Part shown: one piece after another, positions 22,981 through 35,889 of the stretch
How positions within the stretch are numbered: the first letter of the stretch is position 1
How the letters are laid out: each line of letters opens with the position of its first letter
Source of the DNA: Enoplosus armatus
Taxonomy: Eukaryota > Chordata > Actinopteri > Centrarchiformes > Enoplosidae
Length of the DNA stretch: 64,000 nt
Reading direction: 5' to 3'
Assembly: GCF_043641665.1 (NCBI RefSeq)
Contig: NC_092198.1
Location: forward strand, 4,004,501 to 4,068,500
Notes under the pieces: model-generated
The model's input: only the letters and a program-made list of their open reading frames with translations
Told to the model about the DNA's origin: nothing
Database searches by the model: none
Position numbers and translations under genes: made by a program

Positions 22981-25300
22981 GTGTGTACAATATTTCAGGC
23001 AGACAGATATCACAGATTCCACTTATTTTGACATTTTTCGAGTTTGATCATTCTCAAAGACCAGCTGCACCAGAAGGCCATTTGGGGTGTGAAGTATGGC
23101 ACATCTGTGGTCCATGAAAACACTCTGAAAAGTCGAAAACAAGTTTTCACGTGGCACCAGATGTTAAAGCAGTTTTGGTGCCTGTTACAGCCATAGCTGC
23201 ACCGCCCCAGCCCCTTCCCTGTGTTCCCAGTGTTCCCCTATCAGTCTCTCTTTGTATATGTTTCAGTTTTCTCGCAGCTCTGCTCTCCCGACACACCTGT
23301 CTGCTCACCTGCCTCTCATCAGTTCATCGGCCCGCAGTATCTATCTACCACAATTGGAAGCCATGCTTTGGCCAACTTAGTTCATATATCTAGGATCTAA
23401 CAGTGCCATCGAAACACTTGGCCTCCATGATTTCTTGGTGTGTCATTGAGGTATCCACTTTTCCTCTGTTTCCTGGTCCATTTGCGTGTGAATGTTTTAT
23501 TAAGAGAATCTGTCCTTCTTTGCTCCATCCAGTATTTTTTTTTTAAATAGGCTGGTGTTTATCTCGAGTTAAATCCACCATTGACAATCATTTTGTAAAT
23601 GAGGTTTTACAAACGTTTTTGGCCCATTCTGATTCATATCATGATTAAAGTTGTAGGTAGTGAAGCAAACTGAGAGCATCTCTAACGTATTTGCCCTTTC
23701 TTCCATGTACACACACACATACACACACATACATTTATACTGTGCTGGTGAAGGTATGTTGATTTAAGGTACACCACTTCTGTCAATCAAATAAGTTGTG
23801 AGCAGATGGACGATCAATAAACTTGTTCAAATGCTTTCTGCAAAAGTCCCTGCTTACCACAAGGACGGTCCAAATGAAAAGCTGTCAGTCCACCACACTG
23901 ATGGAAGATATGGCTGTGGTGTGCGCCCATGTGTGTGTGAGTGTTTGGTTGTTTTTGACGGTGTACGGTGAACAGGCAGATACTGTTGTAAGTGATATAA
24001 TAAAGTGCATAGCATATCAGAAATAGATAAGAAATTACTCTATATTTATGTAGCATACAAACTGTGTTGTTGCCCTGCTGACTCTATTGGCCCTGAGAAA
24101 AACAAACTGCCTAACAGAGAGGCTATGTCTATTTCCTGTCTTTTCCCCTGAGCTGCCTTTAATTTGCTCTGTGGCACAGCACCCACATTGAGGGCCAGGG
24201 GCCAGGACCTGCTCATTTACTGGAGTGTGAAATGTCAATATATACTCACAACAAAAGGTATGCTGCTGCACGCCCAGCTCTGCAGGCGCTCTTATTTGAA
24301 CCAAAGCCCTCGCTCAACATACACACAGGCAGTCTCCGGACCCAAAGTTTCACATTACCACTACCAAATGTCCACTTTAAAGATAAAAAGCATGCAGTGC
24401 CAAAAGGTCCAGGATCAGGTGTTCTCACATGGTTTTGGTTCTCATTGTGGTTCCTCACCCTGTACTAAAGGGATTACTTCATGATAATACACATGTGTAT
24501 AGATAGGGTTTGTTAAAAGAAAAGGAAATAGCCTGGAGCAAATTTTCTTTCCCTTCCCTGCCAAATGTTAATCTCTTATAAGAATGAACGATGATTTTAG
24601 CTCAGGGGTCACGTTATCTGCCTCCTGAGTCACAAAAGGCACCAATTAGCCATCACAGGAGCAGACAAAACTACCTATGATTGCCACTTTTGAATCCTGC
24701 ATTGTCAATGTATTGTATTAGAGGGTTTATAGTATTTTAATGGGTAAAGGTAACGTGGAATCAGACAATGTTCAAAGCGGCAAAGTTATGGGAATTAAGT
24801 GAATCGACTCGTGACGACGAAAATGAAAGTCAAAATAAAGGGCAGCACTTGAGAGCTGCTTTTATCTGTAAGGCGAGTGAATCATCATCCTGTTTATTCA
24901 TGCACAAAGAGCCATGTTAAGTTCCCTATATCCCCTTTGATGCCGCTGGGCTGGAAAGGCACTCTTCGTCTTTTTATGATTGCTGCAGTGGATCTGATTT
25001 AGCTGATCTCTTGTGGGATTCTCCTCCTAACCTCTCTAAACTAATACATTTGCCATGTTTAATGATGCTGGAAATTTTCCTGAATGGAAGTTATTTATCT
25101 TTATCAGCGTCCTCAGAAGCGGTCTGTCAGTCAAAAAAGCATTGTGTCTGTCATGGACTCTGGGTCAAAGCAATACAGAAGCCACTGCAGAGGCCACTTT
25201 CAGCCAAGCCAATAGTATGGATGAATGTTAAGTCAAAGGATAAGTATTTCCTATGTGGTAATTCTAGTACTGAGGACATGTTACCGTGGCCCTGAGGGTC
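22981..25300. other. Unannotated stretch
   Basis: Includes a pyrimidine-rich block at 23195-23340 resembling retroelement-derived DNA and an impure CA/CATA tract at 23709-23735. No gene recognised; frames around 24164-24484 overlap on both strands. Confidence 0.4.
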
Positions 25301-25360
25301 AAAACACAACGACATTTCAGAAAACACAACAATATTTCAGAAAACACAACAACATTTCAG
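25301..25360 (+). repeat. Three tandem 20-bp units
   Basis: Units at 25301-25320, 25321-25340 and 25341-25360 each read AAAACACAAC then a 10-mer of type RAYATTTCAG. Unit length is exactly 20 bp; units differ at only a few positions. The array lies 144 bp upstream of the integrase-type frame at 25504 and may be subterminal binding sites of that element. Confidence 0.9.
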
Positions 25361-25503
25361 ATCACGGAAAAGGCGGGACGACACTTCTTGTTTGTAATTG
25401 GACAGAACCCAAGTCCCTGGAACAGTTCAATGTCATTTCATGTTTCTATTGTGTACTACTCTCCAAAGTGTCCTTGCACGAATTTTAAACTGAGTTTGAA
25501 AGA

Positions 25504-25725
25504 ATGGAAGAGGAGATTGAAATCATAAGGGAGTATTTTAACAAAGGACATGCATATGATGTAATTATCGATATGCTTTCAACATATCATAACATTAAAA
25601 TGTCCAGTGGAACCCTGAAAGCACGCTTGAAAAAAAAATAGGACTGGGGAGAGGGGGCGACTACTCTTCAACAAGTGATGAGAAGAGCTATCTTATCAGA
25701 GCTGTGCAGACCTGGACAGATTTTT
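25504..25725 (+). pseudogene. Integrase-type transposase N-terminal HTH fragment
   Basis: From ATG 25504 the frame encodes an acidic start, then REYFNKGHAYDVIIDML and SGTLKARLKK, which has the shape of the helix-turn-helix found at the N-terminus of multicopy teleost proteins with an integrase (rve/DDE) core. A TAG at 25639-25641 follows nine A residues. The same frame continues after it with QQVMRRAILSELCRPGQ, where that family typically has the segment preceding its catalytic core. The core itself is absent. The TAG and the truncation make it a relic. Family assignment is from memory and should be searched. Confidence 0.5.
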
Positions 25726-25739
25726 GAAGCTTTTTCAAT

Positions 25740-28425
25740 TAAAGCCAAAGGCCTAAACGATTGGCCAGTTAGCCATTTGACAGCAGGTTCAGGCAGCAGG
25801 CAGAAGCAATATAAATGATATATTATATATGATGTAAATGATCTGATTCTGATAAATGATAAAATATGCGTCCCATGCTGGCCAACCCTTTTCATTTTCC
25901 TGCCCCTTTTCCCCACTGGAGTTTCAATTCCCCCGATTTTATCCCCCCACATGATGAAATTTCAAAATCTGCCCATCTGCTATATTTACAGTAATGTATT
26001 GCTTATAGAACCATAAATATAGTTATGCATTTTAAATATAATAGTATAAACAGCACACCTTAAATATTTATACATCTGTATGTATTTGCAATATATAATT
26101 ATTGTCTTCTACAGTTGTAATTTAAATGCAACCTACTCACTCTTAACATGTAATATTTAACAATTATCAAAGAATCAACATATGTATTTGTTGTAAATAT
26201 TATTTATTCAACATATCTATCAATAACAACAATCGCAATAATAACACACGGAACAATGTCCTTGTGGTTTGACTATTTAAAGGTTTACAGGCTACGTTGT
26301 TTCACTGCTAAGCAACGTCCCTTTGGTACGATAGGCCTGAGGTGCAGGTCTAGTCCTCTCAGACCTGACCTACCTTCAGGTGCTGGTCAGGCAAGACTTT
26401 GTAAATAGCTTCACAGGTTTCTGGAACAATGCTTCTTATTGTCGCAACACCGTTGAAGGTTTCCCCTGGGATTCTGCATGAAGATTAACCAAGAGTTATG
26501 TTTATTCATATTGCCTACATGCCAATGTGTTTTGCAATTGGACTGTGACCTGATTAAGGTGGCCTAATTGGTACTCACCCGTAGCCAAAAAACAGCTTTC
26601 TCGAAAAAATGGATCCATTTTTCCCTCACTTTTTTCCCCAAGTGTAAAACAACAGGAAATATCTGTCAGTAAGTCACTAACCCGCACCTATCTAAATGGG
26701 TCAGTGAAGGCTTTTGTGCAGTAATCTGCTTTTATAAACGTCACGCTTTCCACAATCAGGATTTGGAATTACAGAAACCTACTTTCCCCTGTTCGATTTA
26801 ACCTGGAGAAAGTTCATTTCTTTTTCATTTATATGTGTAAATGGCTGTCTTATTGGCTTTGTACATGTACACATGTGCAGGACAAAGACTTCAGACAGGG
26901 AGAGTCCTGCTGTGACAGCAGAGCCACAGGAAGAAAAGAGAGATACTTAAACATACTGACTACAACCGAAACTGAAACTCTGTAACTCTAAATAAGTTTT
27001 GACTAATTGTAAAACTGTGCTCTCATATGGAACCTGACCTCTCACTGTGTTGTCAGTCCAAATGCTCCAAAAAAACAACACAAAAACCAGGGGGTAGAGG
27101 GGAACTCTTTAGTAACATTAACCAGGTTGCTACAGTGCATGTGAAAGTGCTGTCTGATTACCTCTGTACCCTGATTTCTCTGAGTAACCTGACGTCTTGT
27201 GTGCATGTAAACATGCTGAATGTTTTGCTTCCTTGGTTGTTGTCATTGAAACTAAGGTCAAAGTAACAGATCATCTTCTAGTAGTTGTGTCTATGACTTT
27301 AGATGGACTACTAAAGTTTCATTTTTGTCTCTTTCGTAAATATCGCACCAGTGTCTTTGTCAGACAAAATCGTGAAAAAAGTCAAGTCCATTTGCCAATC
27401 GTATGGTCCAATGCAACTCAAAAGTCCTTGGAATGCTGGATACTGAGCAGGAACTGACTGCCAGTATAACATTTAAATCTTTCAGTATCTGGCTCCTTAA
27501 TGCGATAACTGAACTGACAACAATTGGCCCAATTCCCTGCAAACACACGGCACAGCTCTCTAACATGTATGGAATAGGTTGTATACAACTTTGGTATTCC
27601 GTGCTTCATGTGTGAAGAAATGTGAAAAGCATGTTACATGCCAGTGAAAACAACTCCTGCTGGGTCGCCCTCACACTTGCCTTATGACAAGTTGTTGGAG
27701 AGAAGCTGTTGTCACACTTGACAAGAGCGCACACACTAACGCGATGAATTCCTCCAGCTACAGCTGCACGCAAAACATCCCACTTACTGCCTGTCGACAT
27801 CATGCTCTGGATGAAATTGTATTCTTAGACGTTTATCTGTTACACGGAGAGACATGATGAGTTGTGGCTAAATATTCATTGTTCCTCTCTTTCAAAATGC
27901 ATGTCTGACTCCAAATGAAACCTAGATACGCCATGAAGTTCTCATTTGTCACGCAAAAGATGTCATCTGTTGGTGGGAGCCGAGTCTACAAGAGAAGACA
28001 GCTGTGAGATTAAAATTCTCACAAGCTCTCGCAGTCTAAAATACTTTGGGGCAGACGGCTTATTATGGCATTCCCTTTCATGTCTTTGGAATAAACTTAT
28101 CACAGTAATACTCTTCCCCAGATCTCACATTGATTCACATCCCCTTCGGCATGTCAGGAAACTTCAGATGAAGATGAAACGAGAAGGGGAATAAATAGTC
28201 TTTCAGATATGCAAGTCTCTCTAATCAGCTGAGAGACAAACAGCGAGAGTTCAAAGAAAGGTCATCCGTCAGCACAGCTGTTCTAGACTTTTTTTTTTCA
28301 AAGCCACCCACACAGACCTGTTACATACCCCTTCATACACAGGTACCCCCTTCATGGACACCACCAGTCATGTTCCAAAAGTGTTCATTTGAATTGATTT
28401 TAAACTGTCAGTGGTTAGGCTGGAT
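25740..28425. other. Unannotated stretch
   Basis: Very AT-rich between 26000 and 26250. No gene or known repeat recognised. Frames at 27027-27803 overlap on both strands. Confidence 0.45.
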
Positions 28426-28541
28426 GTTTCAACCATTTAGCCATTACTCTTAGCTATCTTTCAACTGTTTATATATTACTGTTAGCTAACTATTTGTCTG
28501 TAGCTATGTATTTCAACCGTGTATTCATTACTTTTACCTAA
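28426..28541 (+). repeat. Degenerate tandem repeat (TTTCAAC..TTA)
   Basis: Three imperfect units begin at about 28426, 28459 and 28511. Each has TTTCAAC followed by an AT-rich run ending in TTACT and a TTAGCTA-like or TTACCTA-like end. Spacing is uneven (about 32 and 52 bp). Confidence 0.5.
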
Positions 28542-28557
28542 ATGTTTAGACCTCTCT

Positions 28558-28579
28558 GCTTGCTTGCTTGCTTGCTTGT
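28558..28579 (+). repeat. (GCTT)n microsatellite
   Basis: Five and a half GCTT units. Confidence 0.95.
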
Positions 28580-31500
28580 TTTCACACACACTCAATCGCG
28601 ACTCAACATACAATTAAATCGTAATTTACATTTATATCTATCTACTCTACAAACTTTCCACATACCCCCAGGCGACTACAGAGGAACCCCTTAAGGTACA
28701 AAGACCTTTGTTGGGAGTCATTGATCTAGACTGTGTTTCTCAGCAGTAAAGGATCTCACAGGGTACCTTACAATTGGTCTACTCTATAAGGAAAAAACCC
28801 CAGACAAGCTCCTCTAAACCCCTCAAAGAACATGGGCCCACATTGGGAAGATGAGAAGATGATAAAAAAGAATTCATCCATCACTTCTTTGGAAAAGTGC
28901 ATTTGAATAGCTGGTGTCCATTTACCTGCCGGCATGCGGTTGGTTTCATGGTAAGAGCAGCTTTCTGTGAAGTCAAGTCCTGTACATAAGATGCCCAGCA
29001 GAAATCAGATGCTTTGATCTCTTTACCTGCTGTTTATATTTGATCTCATCCTCGCTTTGTTGAAGTCTGACTGCTGTCTGGCTCACAACGTGGCAAACAA
29101 TGGCCTCATGCTGATATAGACATGGAGGATGATTGACATGGAAAACAAGATTGCCACACATTTCCAGGGTTTCCATTCAGGCAGTGTAATGTCATAAAAG
29201 TTTCCAGTGTTAAGGTGATCTCTTGTGGGTTGTCATACACCTCTGATAGTTCATGTTCTGCTACATGAAGGCGTGTTGTTGCCAATTCCCTGCTATGCGG
29301 TTGCGGCGATGCTAATTCCAGGTGAGAAACAGCATGTTTCCCATTAATCCTCATAATGGGACCCACAGTGGTCCTGTAGCCGGCCCCCTGATCAGCTCCT
29401 GATGCTGCCTCAAGTCACCTCCACAGGCACAGCAATGGTCTGGTTACCTTCGTACTGGGAATTAACAGCAACGCGCATGTGTACGGGGGAAAAAATGGGC
29501 CCAATTAGTCAGTTGAACCACCTCCAAAATGTGAAAGCAAAGGTCTCTGTTAGTAGAGCAAGACAGTAAATCCATGTACTGCAAAAAAAGATAAGTATCA
29601 AGGACAGCTCCCTAGCCCTACTTTTTTTGGGGTTATTACTCAGTACTATACCTGCCTATCAGTATAATTACCACTGGGGTCAGTGTACACTCACTGGCCC
29701 TCAGCAGTAATAAATGTTACGTTCCAGGCATGTTGGACTGTAGGAAACTCCCACTTGATTGAAGGAAAAATGTAATGGAACAGTTCCCTGGAAAGATTTC
29801 CCAACGCTTGGCTTCCCGAGATGCAGTTATGTGGCAAGTCAACATTGTAGGTTAGAGTGTGCATTACATGACGCAGCATTACATCTACCACATTCATTAT
29901 CCTGGAAATATTATTGGGTACATTCAGTGAGGGTGTAGGTTTGATTTTCCTGCATTTATATACATGTATATTCACCTAGCATGAACACATTATGATGAAA
30001 CTGGTTACCATGATTTCCCTCATACTGGTAATCAAACAGAAGAAATATGAAAATCTATGTCAAAATCCTGTATTATTAACACACCAATCCAACTTAAAAT
30101 CACCATTCATTTTGTTGAGAGATACTAAATGACAGTTTAGTAACAGTTAATTTCCTTTACTGCCTGTCTTATCTGTTATTCATGTTCAATACTTTTTTAG
30201 TGAGAATATTATAATTACACATTGTAAACCAGAGCATAGTTGTTGTTTTTTTTCCAAGAAAAGCATGATGGTGAGGTTTTTTCAGCCCTGAGTAGTGTCT
30301 TCAGGTTCTCCTGAGTGAAAAGACAGGACACCAAGCCCTTGCAGATGATTCTGCTTATGATAACAATTTACAGTGTTTTTATTCTTATGTATATATTTGA
30401 ATTAATTTACAAATTTAAATTTTATAATTTTCTCGTATATTTCTAAATTTATTTTATTTGGAAAGACTACTATTTCCTCAAACCAGCTGATTTTGGATTT
30501 TGAAAAGTGACACCCCCTTGGTATTGTCTGAAAAAAAAAACCTGCATTATAAAACAGGTTTGAAAGAAATGGGTCTTCACCAGACAGGAAGGGTCTCATG
30601 AAAAACATTATTGAGTTGCCTTATGGGAATTGTAGGATGTTTTTTTGAGCTAGCCCCATAGGCACCGATTGCTTCGATTAGGACCATTCTTTTTTTAAAT
30701 TTGTCTCCTGCGTCTCCCCCAGTGTTATGAAAGTGCATCAATAAATTGCTGGATGGTCCTTTAAATTTCATGAAGAGCATTGGCTGTAATATGGACAATG
30801 GAGTGTCACACATTGGGTTAATTTAGTCTCACACACCTTCATGTTTCACTTCTTGGGTTTTGTGAATCAGGCCACTGGAACACACAGAGGTTATAATTAT
30901 CACCCAACAGCTGTGAATATTCACCCTCTGACTTTTAAATTGAATGCAGAGTGAAATTAATACATACTTCCACATGACTATTACACTACCAGCTATGGCA
31001 AGTGTATATTAGACATTACACATAACAGCAGTCACTGTTCATATTTTATGTCTGTGCTTGAAAAAGCATAATAATTTATAAGCTCAAATCATGTTAAATA
31101 GTATTTCTCTTTGCAATGTTGCTTCTTCACCTCCTAAGCAGGCGAGCCAGAGGGAAATCAATATCCACAGTTTATGCACTCTGAAATAAGGTGATGTGGT
31201 GTTCACTGCTTCCTGAAATGTGTTTGTTATTGTCAAATTGGAGGCTGAGAGACAGTTTTGTCAGAAAAGCAATATTTACCTGCAAAGAAATTATTGTTTT
31301 CTGTAATCATCAATTTAAGGGTTAGGTTAAAGTTTTAGACACATTTGTCTTTGCGATATTATTAATTTGCAGCTCTAGGCGAAGTCATGTCTAGAAAATC
31401 AATACAGCGCATACAGGTTACAATTAGGTGGAAATTAATCAGCGCCATAGGCTTGTTCACCCTGTAAATAATCAAGGGACAAATCCTGCTGCTGCCTGGA

Positions 31501-31724
31501 AACCAAACAGGAGTAAAACACCACCGTCTGGTGCAATTCAAGGATCAATCAAAAGGCTTTTATGGAAATGGTTGGAAAAGAGAGAGATTCTGAAATCGAG
31601 CTGTGATGAATACACTTGTGGAGGAGAGTGTGTGGAAATCAATAGCAGATGATTCATTTCTGGCGGCGTAATGGTAGCAAGCGAGTCCCCTAGGAAGCCT
31701 GAGCCATTTCCAACACTGTGTGCA
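28580..31724. other. Unannotated stretch
   Basis: No gene recognised. 30590-30830 may be a dispersed repeat (TTATGGGAATTGTAGGATG, later GGTCCTTTAAATTTCATGA), but I cannot confirm it within the window. Confidence 0.4.
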
Positions 31725-31762
31725 TGTGTGTGTGTGTGTGTGTGTGGGTGTGTGTGTGTGTG
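31725..31762 (+). repeat. (TG)n microsatellite with one interruption
   Basis: TG repeat interrupted by a GGG. It creates the long cysteine/valine frames on the plus strand and the histidine/threonine frame on the minus strand, none of which is a gene. Confidence 0.95.
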
Positions 31763-32035
31763 TTCATGGATGAGTGGAAGGGTGTGTGCATGGAGCGGTC
31801 TGTGTGCAATATGCACTTTCGTATGTTTTGTATGTGTGTTTATTTTTTGCATTTGTATTTGGGTATTTGTGTAACCCTTGAACAATATCAAGAAAAAGGC
31901 AACTGAACACCGATGAGATGCTCCCAACAAAAGATTTATTGAGTGAGATTTCGACATGTGCACACAGACAGAATAACAATAATAATGGAAAACAATTTAA
32001 AAACAAAAGGACAAAAATGAACAAACATTGCAAGT

Positions 32036-32165
32036 TTAGGACTTGAGTCACATGACTTGGACTTGAGTCGAGTTGCGAACCTGATGGCTTTAGACTCGAC
32101 TTGCCAGAATCAACACAACGACAACTTTAGCCTTTTGACTTAGAATGACTTGTTATCCTCCCCAA
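32036..32165. repeat. GACTTG-rich dispersed repeat, copy 1
   Basis: GGACTTGAGTCACATGACTT, GGACTTGAGTCGAG and TAGACTCGACTTGCC give alternating GACTTGA and TCGAGTC motifs. Similar GACTTGAGACTTGAC-type sequence occurs at 54497-54545 and 55838-55965, so this is a dispersed family. Confidence 0.6.
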
Positions 32166-33337
32166 GCCCAATCTTACATATACACTATATAAACGTTAAA
32201 TAAAAGTGTGCAGCAAATAATAACTTGATTTTCCTGACAATGGCTATACTTTGAATTAATCCAAGGTAAGCAGATTACAAATCATTTCTTTCACTGGATG
32301 AAATGGCAAACTTCCCTGTCAGCAGAATATATCACTTTAACACAACTTTAATGGCATGAATTACCTGCAAAATAGCCAAAATTAAACCTTTTTGGTTGAT
32401 GTCTATTTAAATCATTTAGCTGCTTCACCTCATTTTAAGTGTTCGAATCTCCCATGTAGTTAAACTTAATATCATGTCAATATTTTAAGCTGATCAATTT
32501 AATAGTTCTGAATCAGGACCTTAGAGGAAGTAAATTGTGGAAATAAGGTGTGCCAAGTAAGTTAGTAGGCTACAGCTGTTCAGCGTGTCAGATACATATT
32601 TAACCATCATTTCATATCTTCTGCTGCTCATCTCATTTTGGGGTTTTTCTATATAACTCCAACCCTAGTCACAGGAAAAATATACAAAAGTACACCTGAT
32701 CATTTTGCTTTTGAATGTTACAAAATGTTTATTTGAAAGTAATAAATACAAATCTTAAAAAGCATTCATTATTTTGGTAAAATAAATGGTCTTGTTTAGG
32801 CCACTATGAGGCATCTATGTCTAAGATATTATAAATTAGCTTTCCCCTAAATCAATATTATTTCTTCATGTAGCTGTTGCCTTGTTGCTTATGCTCCTAA
32901 TATAATACTGGGATGTGCATACACTACTTTGTGTTTTTGCCTTACCCATCCTTTTCCCATCACAGTCACCCCTCCTCCCAGAAAACCAGACAGCGACACA
33001 TCCCAAAAACACCACTGTTGCCAGAAATCCTCGCCTTTTCAACTTGCTTTCATTGAATCGATAGGTTCAAAAGGTACAGACGTGAATTGTAAAAACCAGC
33101 CTTTTTCGGAGAGATTGCTGCATTGTAGCTCAGGCAAATGTTGAGAGGTAATCTTTAGGTCAGGCTACAGACCGGAGGGCTTCACAGGGCCAAAGACAAA
33201 TAGAGAGGGGAATAGCAGATCTGTTCATTCTGCAGAGATTCATTGCTGCTGCCATGCCATAATTATCTCCACTCTGGGGCTTGTCGGCCAACCATTCTGC
33301 AAAGCACTCATTATACACTGTATGTTGTGGATGCTCT
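32166..33337. other. Unannotated AT-rich stretch
   Basis: Nothing recognised. Confidence 0.45.
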
Positions 33338-33440
33338 TTGTCTCTGTCGCTTTCCCTCTCACCCCTTCCTGCTCTCTGTTCCTGTCTCCTCCGTCACTCC
33401 TCCTCCCCCTCTTCCTCTCAGTCTCCCCGTCTCTTCAGGC
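33338..33440 (+). repeat. Polypyrimidine tract
   Basis: About 100 bases of mainly C and T (TCCTCC, CTCTTCC, CCCC runs) with few purines. This accounts for the serine/proline/leucine frames at 33243-33522. Such tracts can form triplex DNA. Confidence 0.8.
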
Positions 33441-35841
33441 TTGCATGAGTGTCGGATGTGGTGTCACTTCTCTCCTGCTGGGCTTGAGCTGCGTAATTGA
33501 GCGGCTCTGCTTCCCAACTTAATTTCTATCAAAGTGAAATGAGGCCGGCCTCCCAGGATATCTTCAAAAAACGAGACGGGTGGGATCGTGACAGCCCGCT
33601 ACAGTAGGAGTGTCCAGCACTGGTGAAACTTTCAGGTGCGACGTGTCTGCTTCTTAACCTGAGCTCAGGGTATTACAGGGTATTAGCAGAAATTTGTTCT
33701 CTTTCGAGAATCACTGTGAAATAAGTAAATAGTGGCCTTTATTTATCTGAACTGCAGAGAGACGCAAGGGGAGATTTCTGCAACATTAAATTAAAAGGGG
33801 TTACACGACACAAATTTCCTTACGTAACTTAGAAATGGTGTTACTCCATCGTTTGTCTGGTGCGGTGCGCTCCGGGAACATGAATTCATTAACCTTAATG
33901 AAAAATACATCTGGAGTCACCTCGCTAATGCTTAAAACTATAAACCAGTGCAAAAATAACATTCATCAACATAACATTTAACATTTGCATTTTGGAGCAT
34001 CAGCAAACAGCAAACTTAACAAACACTAGGCATGATGGGAAATGTGGGCCGTCACTACATTTACAATACAAATACAAAAGATTAAGCTATTTAGAATATA
34101 TTGGAGTTTTTTGTATTGGTCAGGCCGAGTTGTTACCACATCTTTAAACCCAGTAACTGCCAGGTGGAACCGTTACGTAGCTGACTAAATTAGCTGACAA
34201 GCTAACGTTACGCTAACATTGTTTTTTTCTTTTTATATTTTGGCCACTTGGGTAGATCTCACCCTACAGAAAACGTCACTCACATTTGACATATTATGGC
34301 TTTGTAATGTTGATATGGCCCGTGTGTGAGCGAACAGTTACCTTTTTACACATTCAGCAGATGGAGTCATGTTTCTGCTGACTCGACAAATGTTAAGTCC
34401 AGTACTCACTCTACTTCTACATCAACTCCTGAGAATAAAGTCTGGCTTTCGACCCACTGTACTCAGGCAGGTAGTATACAGCGATGATCAGTTTACTGGT
34501 TAGACGTGTACACATGTTTCACATCATTATCTCCAGATGCCCCGTCTATATCCTTTGCAGATTTGTGTGCACCGTTCCTGTCAGTTCAAGTTCTATTGCT
34601 CCTGCATCAAAATCAGAATGTTGAATCACAACTTCCCATTTTTCCTATATTCCCATATCAATTAGTGTATATTAAATTTTGCATTACAAAGTCAGTTCTT
34701 TGTTCCTTTATTCCCTGTGTCAGTCCTTGATGAAGTCCAAGGATCATTCCTGAGCCTGGAATACTGGCCCTTAGGTCGGTCTGAGGTCACAAACAGGCCA
34801 GTTGTCTCTAAACTTTCCATTAGTGTTTTCCATGAGTCCTTGCAAGCTTGCTTCTTGACCCAGAGGTCTTATGGTCAAAGGAATGTTAAGAAAAGTCCAC
34901 TAAGTGTTTTTTTAATTAAGGCTTTTATTACGGACCAGTTTTATTTGTTTGTGCTGGCCGCAACTTTACGGTAGATGCAGATGATAAGATTTCATGTCTC
35001 ATTACACTGAGATTTAGACTGAGAGACACAGCAGACATCCTATATATTGTAATATTGCTGAGTTGAAATCTCATTCACTGTGCCAGATGCCTTCTGCCCT
35101 TGTTTGTGAGCGCTGAAATTGGGGTTTAAATGGCTTTCTGTGCCCAAGAAGGTCCAATGAAATTCTATATCCTGACAAAACATTTGTCCTTTCTCCAGTG
35201 CCAAAGCTGATCTGACAGGCTTTACTGTAGCTCTCTGAACACCTGAGCAGGGCCCTGTGAATACAAATACATTGCTACACCTCATCTGTTTCATCCCGGT
35301 TTAGCCCGCCTGCAAGCCTCGCTATCTGCTTAATCTGGGGAGCCTGAAGTTGTAAATTCAATAAAGTAACCTCTCCACAAAAATTCATACGGCTGTCTGC
35401 TGTTATTGTGACATTTGTGCCTTGACAATCTGGCAGTGCAACAAAAGGTAGTCCTCCTGAAACTTTTTCCATGTAAACCTGATCAGTCCAAAGAAAGAGG
35501 AATGATTGTTGCCCTGATTGTTTCTACAGAGCAAAAGCACGGTTAGATATATGTCTAAGTGTTGAATTTTGGTTCATTCAGTTTGTACCACACTTTACTC
35601 CTTTATCTAAAGGCAACCACAAGGGTACTGTTTTTGCTTTAGTCATTCCACCTTTATCTGAGTGATGATTGAAGCAGTACCTGGGAAGAGCATGTATTTA
35701 TGTATGTATCAGGGTGGCAATGAGCCCCCGAAAACATGAAATGTTCTGTCACTACATGCTCCTTGCGGCCCCCCATAAAATAAATGGCAGGATCAATGTT
35801 GTTAGCAGGCTTCTCGTTTTTAGCTTGTACATGCTGTTTTC
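33441..35841. other. Unannotated stretch
   Basis: Includes a GCTAACGTTACGCTAAC palindrome-like motif near 34200. No gene recognised; overlapping frames at 35654-35875 sit on opposite strands. Confidence 0.4.
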
Positions 35842-35878
35842 CCCCTATATGCACCTAGCAGCGGTGTGCATATAGGGG
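35842..35878. repeat. Perfect 13-bp hairpin with 11-nt loop
   Basis: CCCCTATATGCAC (35842-35854) pairs exactly with GTGCATATAGGGG (35866-35878). A T-run follows at 35881-35888. The stem is too short for a microRNA precursor; it is more likely a transposon end or a chance palindrome. Confidence 0.75.
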
Positions 35879-35889
35879 AATTTTTTTTC

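Noticed and set aside
26310..26330. GCTAAGCAACG, a possible second X-box half
   Set aside because: Only one half-site is intact.
31538..31963. 141-codon minus-strand frame with a His/Thr run
   Set aside because: The run is the translated (TG)n microsatellite; flanking sequence has no protein resemblance.
33243..33522. Ser/Pro/Leu-rich plus-strand frames
   Set aside because: They are translations of a polypyrimidine tract.
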